A stretch of DNA of 64,000 nt from Phoronis australis (taxonomy: Eukaryota > Phoronida > Phoronidae): assembly GCA_002633005.1 (NCBI GenBank), contig NMRA01000016.1:714443-778442 (forward strand), in the 5' to 3' direction. Shown here piece after piece: positions 59,701-64,000 of this stretch. Position 1 is the first letter of the stretch. Every line of letters begins with the position of its first letter. The translations under genes and the position numbers were made by a program. Below the pieces are notes generated by a model. It was not told the DNA's origin and did not search any database. It saw only the letters and a program-made list of their open reading frames with translations.

Positions 59701-62290
59701 ATGAACCTCATACGATGAATGTACCAGGAGGTCTGTCTTCCTACTGTGTACTTCACGTTCGTACGAAATGATTACGGGGCGTGAGAGAGGAAATACGGGT
59801 TGTGACCGGCGAGTTGTGTTCGTGAGAAAAAAAATTGTGTACACGCCTGAATGGTTTTAAAATAATGGGAAGGTTACTAATTATCCGATACGATTTTTCT
59901 TTAGACATTTGCTTTTGCCATGGAAGTTAACTCACCGAGCGTGATTTTCAACCGATAAAAAGTCTACTTGGTCTGTGAACATGAGATCCGTTTGGAAACA
60001 ACAAAAGCTCAACTGAAACTTGACGAAAGGTTTAGGTGTACAGCGCGCTAGTCGAGGTAACTTGTTTGTCAAACTTTACAGCGATTTCCACAGCTGTAGG
60101 TTAAACTTTCGTTTTCAAAAGATTGGACTTTATCAACGCCTCGTTTCAGAAATCTAAAGTAGCTACTTACGAAAGAATGTGGTCGTTCATGAGCACTAAC
60201 GACGATGTATTGATGAAGAGCAATAAACAGGGCATAGAAAAAGTGCGGGAATCGAACGGAAAATATGCCTTCCTAATCGACTCCACCACCAACGACTACG
60301 TGAGCAACAGAAAGCCGTGTGACACAATGCAGGTCGGAAGTTACCTTAACAGTCAAGGATTCGGTATAGGGATGCCACTCGACTCCAAGTACAAGTAAGG
60401 CTTGTCGTTTTTCATCAATAAACCCATGTCATTCTTTTCAGCTGAAATGAAACACACCCCTCTTGCGTCAAAAACTCAAACATGGTGCTCGTCATTGACC
60501 ACCATGACAGTACCACACACTTATTGTCGTTTTCTAAGAACGTTGTAACACCTGAAGATTACAAGAGAAATTAGCTACTGTCAATATAAATAGGTGGTAG
60601 AAATAAACCAACAGATTTTATTGGATGATGTCACCACATCACCACCACAATGCTGTCTTAGGTGTAGAAGACAATTTTAGAAATCTTTTTGCATTCTTTA
60701 ATTTACTGAGGATACAACATATTCGTCCTCAGGGAAAGGGTGACCCTTGGAGTTCTGGAAATGAGGGAGCAAGGAAACCTGACAGAAATGCAAGACTACT
60801 GGTGGAAAGGAGACGATATTTGTAAGGATGACCATAAGGTAACTAGATGAATAGTAAAGGCGTTCACTAAGAAAGCCGTCCCGGATTACAAGGCGATAGA
60901 ACTCTCCTTTGCCCTGAGGATAAGAAAGCGCGTGGCCTCGTTTCAGAAATCAGGCACATTTTGTATCTCTCATTGATATCGGGAAGGCGAAGAGATTCAA
61001 ATCAGGCATCCATGAGTATTTGTCCAGTGAATCAAACTATCTCACGTTGGAGTTGCACCAACCCACAGTTCACCAGTACTACTTCTTTGGGAATGGGAGG
61101 ACGAATAGAGTATTGCAACCGAGAAAAATTTGAACAAAATCAGACAACAACAAACAACATGCGAAACTCTAGTGGCATGAAAACGACACAGCAAATGTGC
61201 CTGGCGGATGTTTACAGCACTGTGGGGGAAATATAGCGAGGTTTGAATGTTCCTGTGTAATCTGGGAAGGTCCTATTGGTAACGAAAAAACGCCTATGTC
61301 TGTGAGGAGCATGGCGATGACTTATTGGTAAGCCTTACCAATAAGTCATCGCTATAAGTAAGCAAACAAGAGCAGCACAGTAATAGTAACACAGTATAGT
61401 GAATCTTTGAGACAGCAAACTTCAGTGGAGGACACACAGGTATTACAAGTTGCCAACCGAAGTATTTAGGGGAAGTGGTAAATTTAAGGTAAGCAACAGA
61501 AAAGTATTGCATAAGTAAGAGTAAAAAGTACGACACTGATGACACTCAGAGTACTTTGAAAGCATGCGCACAATTCTTCAAGTAACGCATTGTGAAAGTG
61601 CTAATTTACGTCAAGAAATATGGATTTCGTGTTCATACTTTCAGGAAGTAAAAAGCTTGGCTCTGAGTCTTCCGAAGATTGCCGGCATTTTTTACATCTT
61701 AATTGGAGGCTTAGGGATAGCGCTAACCACCGCTGCTCTGGAAATTATGTTCTACAGAAAGCTTGAGGCTGTTCGCACGGTAAGGTCAGAGGTTACCATC
61801 GTTCAAGGATCAAATTAGGCTATGGTGGGAATATTATCTCACAGGGATGTTTTGTCTTGGAAGGCAATTTGTTGCTATCAAACTTTCAAACAAGCTACAC
61901 CCGTGTCGCCACCTGTCTCATTGATGCATAACCACTGTAAAGTGGATGATATGCCATCAATGATTAAAAAATCACGAGGTAAACCGTCGTTAGTATCAGT
62001 AAACAACACAACAAGCCAATAACAATATAATTTAATTAGAGAGATCACCACACATGTTGCACAGGGTCAGAAATGTGCGGTTGTACATAATTGAATTCGA
62101 CGAGCTGTACACTAACAATACGCCTAGTCGACGGCATACATGACAGGAAGTCGACCAATTGCTCTGCAACCTCTGATTTCAGTCATCGGAGACGGACGGC
62201 AAAAGTGACAATGTCGTGGCAGCAAACAGACTGGACGCGTGCAGAAGACGACTGCCTTCGTCGTCAGTGCCGGCAAGTGATCTTGCTTAA
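38711..62290 (+). CDS. Ionotropic glutamate receptor, AMPA/kainate class (16 exons, about 901 residues)
   Basis: A ligand-gated cation channel subunit of the synaptic plasma membrane. Exons: 38711-38792, 48467-48607, 48960-49208, 49727-49935, 50923-51135, 51968-52129, 55403-55534, 55929-56084, 57447-57659, 57858-58019, 58907-59100 (or its copy 58389-58582), 59416-59614, 60150-60394, 60733-60838, 61645-61779, 62183-62290. All phases agree, and the length fits AMPA subunits. Signal peptide about 1-23; amino-terminal domain to about 440; ligand-binding S1 449-572; M1 575-595; pore loop with QQGC at 630; M3 with [13 protein letters not shown]2 to about 830; M4 832-857; tail ends [20 protein letters not shown] and M1 are AMPA-like; GNDQFEGFC and EPY are more kainate-like. 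Confidence 0.92.
41250..41295. repeat. CG/CA dinucleotide microsatellite
   Basis: A run of cg, then ca, then cgca units lies just before the duplicated block at 41328. Confidence 0.9.
41328..42960. repeat. Near-identical direct repeat of about 816 bp around N at 42144
   Basis: 41328-42143 and 42145-42960 differ at a few bases only. The first copy begins just after a CA/CG microsatellite, which may have hindered assembly. It lies in the first receptor intron. Confidence 0.88.
43722..43783. repeat. GC-rich imperfect hairpin
   Basis: cgcgtgtgcgcactcac, a short spacer and gtgagtgctcac…gcacgcg can fold into a stem. It is within the first receptor intron. Confidence 0.6.
47612..47945. mobile_element. 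Foldback MITE with arms of about 95 bp
   Basis: The arm 47612-47707 (aatacttcgctcggcgaacg … cttttattggt) is inverted at 47851-47945 with about 90% match, around 140 bp of AT-rich centre. It is non-coding and lies in the first receptor intron. Confidence 0.85.
48467..48607 (+). CDS. Glutamate receptor exon 2
   Basis: It completes the IGGLF motif that opens mature AMPA-type amino-terminal domains and continues [18 protein letters not shown] through RNSTQFASK, with an N-glycosylation site NST. Phase 1 in and out. Confidence 0.9.
48960..49208 (+). CDS. Glutamate receptor exon 3
   Basis: It encodes [27 protein letters not shown] and [17 protein letters not shown], aligning with the first lobe of the amino-terminal domain (human …WDKFAYLYDS). 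Confidence 0.9.
49727..49935 (+). CDS. Glutamate receptor exon 4
   Basis: In phase after exon 3 it reads [46 protein letters not shown] and ends AAGCTG|GTAAGT, phase 0. It is amino-terminal domain sequence. Confidence 0.86.
50420..50732. mobile_element. Palindromic element with a tRNA-like centre
   Basis: The arm 50420-50535 (tttacactgtca, cggtcggtctattctccg, gttcttagaag, aacgagca, atgtggtac) is inverted in 50616-50732. The 80-nt middle is tRNA-like. It lies in the intron between receptor exons 4 and 5. It could be a foldback element that gained a tRNA-derived SINE head, or a SINE whose flanks were copied in inverse. Confidence 0.8.
50536..50615 (+). tRNA. tRNA-like sequence with A and B boxes, probably SINE-derived
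   Basis: The acceptor ends gtccgtg/cttggac pair with wobble. The A box tggtgtagtgg is near 50542-50552, and the B box ggttcaaatcc is at 50595-50605, with a plausible T stem. The anticodon stem (around ttggactcaaat) pairs poorly, so I name no isotype and doubt it is a working tRNA. Confidence 0.5.
50923..51135 (+). CDS. Glutamate receptor exon 5
   Basis: It encodes [23 protein letters not shown]-type sequence ([17 protein letters not shown]) and [17 protein letters not shown]. The donor AAA|GTAACA was chosen over an earlier GTTG|GTAAAG because only it keeps phase 0 for the next exon. Confidence 0.85.
51968..52129 (+). CDS. Glutamate receptor exon 6
   Basis: It encodes [18 protein letters not shown] through DLARRIKK (54 codons), matching the Y.SAL.YDAV.V helix of the amino-terminal domain. 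N-glycosylation site NVT. Confidence 0.88.
53441..54122 (+). pseudogene. Penelope-like reverse transcriptase, broken
   Basis: Motifs in order are [26 protein letters not shown] (motif A type), [20 protein letters not shown] (motif B) and RYVDDTF (catalytic motif C). A frameshift near 53,710-53,725 follows motif A, and a TGA stands just before the RYVDD segment, probably a mutated tryptophan codon. Confidence 0.88.
54530..54793 (+). pseudogene. GIY-YIG endonuclease domain of the Penelope-like element
   Basis: It contains [19 protein letters not shown] followed by [12 protein letters not shown]…DH and ILDREE, the GIY-YIG layout of Penelope-like elements. The inverse of this region in the left arm (53015-53200, minus strand) has parallel but diverged sequence. 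Confidence 0.85.
55403..55534 (+). CDS. Glutamate receptor exon 7
   Basis: It encodes [20 protein letters not shown] then [15 protein letters not shown], the conserved G(L)(T/S)G...FD..G.R strand of the amino-terminal domain. Phase 0 both sides. Confidence 0.92.
55929..56084 (+). CDS. Glutamate receptor exon 8 (linker into the ligand-binding domain)
   Basis: It encodes [15 protein letters not shown] through [15 protein letters not shown]. The LENK...VTT motif marks the start of the ligand-binding domain. Confidence 0.9.
56085..57446. other. Receptor intron between exons 8 and 9
   Basis: No features recognised. Confidence 0.6.
57447..57659 (+). CDS. Glutamate receptor exon 9 (S1)
   Basis: It encodes [34 protein letters not shown] and [19 protein letters not shown]. 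The tyrosine of the ligand cage (Y500) is kept. The site of the conserved glutamate before the PY motif is glycine here. Confidence 0.94.
57858..58019 (+). CDS. Glutamate receptor exon 10 (end of S1, pre-M1)
   Basis: It encodes [37 protein letters not shown] and [10 protein letters not shown]. The arginine that binds the ligand carboxylate is present (R534), but the usual APLT before it reads ADLS. Confidence 0.95.
58389..58582 (+). CDS. Glutamate receptor exon 11, first copy (M1 and pore loop)
   Basis: It encodes [27 protein letters not shown], a cysteine-rich loop (KECKSCKNV…WNC) and [14 protein letters not shown], with donor AA|GTAAGA, phase 2. It is identical in protein to 58907-59100. 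Because an N at 58649 lies between the copies, this one is probably an allelic assembly duplicate. Confidence 0.85.
58907..59100 (+). CDS. Glutamate receptor exon 11, second copy (M1 and pore loop)
   Basis: It has the same 194-nt exon and splice sites as 58389-58582. The Q/R pore site is a glutamine codon (CAA), so without RNA editing the channel would be predicted calcium-permeable. This copy is continuous with exon 12 in the assembly. Confidence 0.93.
59416..59614 (+). CDS. Glutamate receptor exon 12 (M3 and start of S2)
   Basis: It encodes [34 protein letters not shown], and [15 protein letters not shown]. The SYTANLAAF gate motif is intact. The S2 pair that contacts the ligand's distal group is TT. 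Confidence 0.95.
60150..60394 (+). CDS. Glutamate receptor exon 13 (S2)
   Basis: It encodes [47 protein letters not shown] and [12 protein letters not shown]. The usual glutamate of YLLES is aspartate here (D748). Confidence 0.94.
60733..60838 (+). CDS. Glutamate receptor exon 14 (end of S2)
   Basis: It encodes [30 protein letters not shown] and KDDHK, matching the L.L.E.G....K.WW....C pattern before M4. Confidence 0.93.
61314..61352. repeat. Perfect inverted repeat, 19-bp arms and 1-nt loop
   Basis: gcgatgacttattggtaag is followed by c and its exact reverse complement. It lies in the intron between receptor exons 14 and 15. Confidence 0.95.
61645..61779 (+). CDS. Glutamate receptor exon 15 (M4)
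   Basis: It encodes [20 protein letters not shown] then [20 protein letters not shown], with donor CACG|GTAAGG. If the donor is skipped, translation ends 12 codons later at 61818, giving a short alternative tail. Confidence 0.93.
62183..62290 (+). CDS. Glutamate receptor exon 16 (cytoplasmic tail)
   Basis: The acceptor ctgatttcag leads in phase 0 into [35 protein letters not shown] and TAA. It is short, serine-rich and basic. It is chosen because exon 15 has a strong donor and this is the first phase-compatible exon; the tail itself is not conserved. Confidence 0.6.
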   Translation, partial: SSETDGKSDNVVAANRLDACRRRLPSSSVPASDLA

Positions 62291-64000
62291 CTTCTTTAGA
62301 ACAGATTAATAATGCTTCGACTAATCTTAAACGCGAAGAACAGACATTATTTCAAATTTGATTCTAGCTGCAATAAGTTCCTGAATTCTGTTAAGGGTTC
62401 AATTTCAGAAATGATTTGATTTCAAAGCAGTTTTCTTCATAGTCATTCGACATGGTTAAAAATCACCAAACCCTGAACGGGAACTTGTACGCTAATTCCT
62501 TATCTCTGTTATTGCTTGGTCAAATTAGTAAGAAACGCAAAATATAGCGACGACGTGGATATGACGTACGTTGAAAATTGCCAAATGTTTTAAAAGCGAA
62601 ATTTGTGTTGAAAACGATACGCCGTAAATTATTCCGCCTACAATGTCGAAATGGTTATCACACTTAATGGGGTAATAAACTAACGCCCTCTATCCAAAAG
62701 GTAACGTTGGATTTGGGCCACTCACGGTCATAACATTCGATGATTCCGTTTATTCAATATATACCATTCTGAAGGCAAAAGTTCACATTACTCAGTCAGC
62801 CAAACTTGCTCTGGGAATGGTTTATAGTGAATAAATCGAAATGTCGGATCAACATGTCTTTGTTTACTTACCGCGCTAATTTTAAAGTTCGTGCTCATGC
62901 TTTGGCCCAAAACAAATGTGATTATTCGTCTCGTGTTGTTCATTATTCAAATTATAGGCTTGAGAAGTGACACTGCATTAATATTTCGGACAAGGTCCAC
63001 GAGGTTTGCTTGTCACGATGGATGGCGCTTCGATCGCTGCATACGTGACCAGTATGGCGAACAGAGGAGTTCTACGCGCTTTATTTGTTACCAATCTCAG
63101 TTTAAGCAAAGGTTAAGAACACGATGACGTTGCTTTGAAAAAGCAAACACGCTTGTGAAAAAAAATCATATTGACACCATAACATGGTTAAAACGTCTTT
63201 AACTTTACCGCGATTCTCTTGCAGTATTCCTACGCAATGCCAACAGGGCAGTTGATCGGATTTGAACCATACATCGTTGCTGAGCCTGGTCAAACACAAG
63301 TATGACGTATTCCGTGTCCAAACGCAAATTTTGATTGGATCGCCGGATTTATGGAAGAGCCAGCGACCACATGAAGCTGTATGCAGGACGTTTGTGATGA
63401 CAGTGATGCGCTTGAAACCCCGTGCAGTGTTATCTTTGAAGTCATTTTTTGGGATGGAAAACTATTGCATGATTTCCACGACGAGTTAGCGTTCCCAAGG
63501 GAAATCGTCGATTTCTTCAGGGAGAAGATTTATCACCGCCAACTTGATTAGTTTAAATTAGAAGTTAGCGACTTCGGCCTGACCCAGCTAGAATTGTGTG
63601 GGTTCTGACGACACCGTTGCATAGGCGGACCCAGGGAAGGGTCTCAAGGGACAGGATCCCTATGTAACCAAAGCGCCTAATAAAAACCACGGGAAAATGG
63701 AAGATTTCTGTTTTTTATTTCTATAGACCGCTGGGTGCAGTAATCAGTACACTAGTTTTTATTATGATGGGGGGTTTTACTGATTGATACTGACACAGAA
63801 TACTCGTCAGAGATCTACAATTGCAGTCATTCAAATTAGACCTTCCCCTTCGTAAAATGTTCGCCTTCGCACTATTAGGCCAACGATTGTACTACCAACG
63901 ACAAAACCAGGAATAATTTGCGTACTCATCATATAGAATAGATTATGTTCTGTTCTTAATATGGAGACGTTTTTCCTCACTCAATGTCGATAAACAATTC
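62291..64000. other. Downstream flank of the receptor gene
   Basis: An exon-like stretch 63224-63290 (cag|TATTCC … ACACAA|GTATGA, reading YSYAMPTGQLIGFEPYIVAE) is open in phase 0, but no partner exon in phase is found. Otherwise empty. Confidence 0.4.
62830..62835 (+). promoter_or_regulatory. Possible polyadenylation signal of the glutamate receptor gene
   Basis: AATAAA lies 540 bp after the predicted stop. Such hexamers are common in AT-rich DNA. Confidence 0.3.

Noticed and set aside
60840-61240. Frames in the intron after receptor exon 14 suggesting an extra exon or element protein
   Set aside because: Reading frames are interrupted and the receptor chain joins exon 14 to exon 15 in phase without them.
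62898-63290. Possible start of another gene (signal-like IIRLVLFIIQIIGL, then an exon-like YSYAMPTG segment)
   Set aside because: No splice between the two pieces is in phase; each frame meets a stop. It is noted only as exon-like sequence in the flank.

Overview
The window is nuclear DNA from an invertebrate animal. Coding sequence is split into short exons with GT-AG introns, and introns hold many decayed mobile elements. Two conserved animal genes can be rebuilt exon by exon, lying head to head. I cannot name the species. One PPP2R3-type gene that combines features of two vertebrate paralogues argues against a vertebrate. AMPA/kainate receptors and Penelope-like elements fit a marine bilaterian.

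Region 1 (about 790-26,575, minus strand) is a complete gene for a calcium-binding B''/PR72-family regulatory subunit of protein phosphatase 2A. Twelve shared 3' exons join in phase to either of two first exons. The distal one (26.3-26.6 kb) encodes a PR48/PR70-like start and gives a 573-residue protein. The proximal one (18.3-19.6 kb) encodes a 432-residue PR130-like N-terminus and gives a 902-residue protein.

Region 2 (26.6-38.7 kb) is mostly intergenic. It holds a foldback element enclosing a 139-codon frame, a weak two-exon candidate resembling the start of a fatty-acid-binding protein, a decayed retroelement gag-like fragment on the minus strand, and a small terminal-inverted-repeat element.

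Region 3 (38,711-62,290, plus strand) is a complete ionotropic glutamate receptor of the AMPA/kainate class. It has 16 exons and about 901 residues, from signal peptide to cytoplasmic tail. Introns hold a palindromic element with a tRNA-like centre, a foldback MITE, and a decayed Penelope-like element with arms of about 700 bp. Several residues that contact glutamate in vertebrate receptors are replaced.

Six isolated N characters each mark a join where sequence on one side is repeated almost exactly on the other (14.4-18.4, 22.0-23.3, 37.7-38.2, 41.3-43.0 and 58.1-59.2 kb). These look like unmerged allelic contigs rather than biological duplications. One duplicates the receptor's M1/pore exon, and another copies part of the PR130-like exon.
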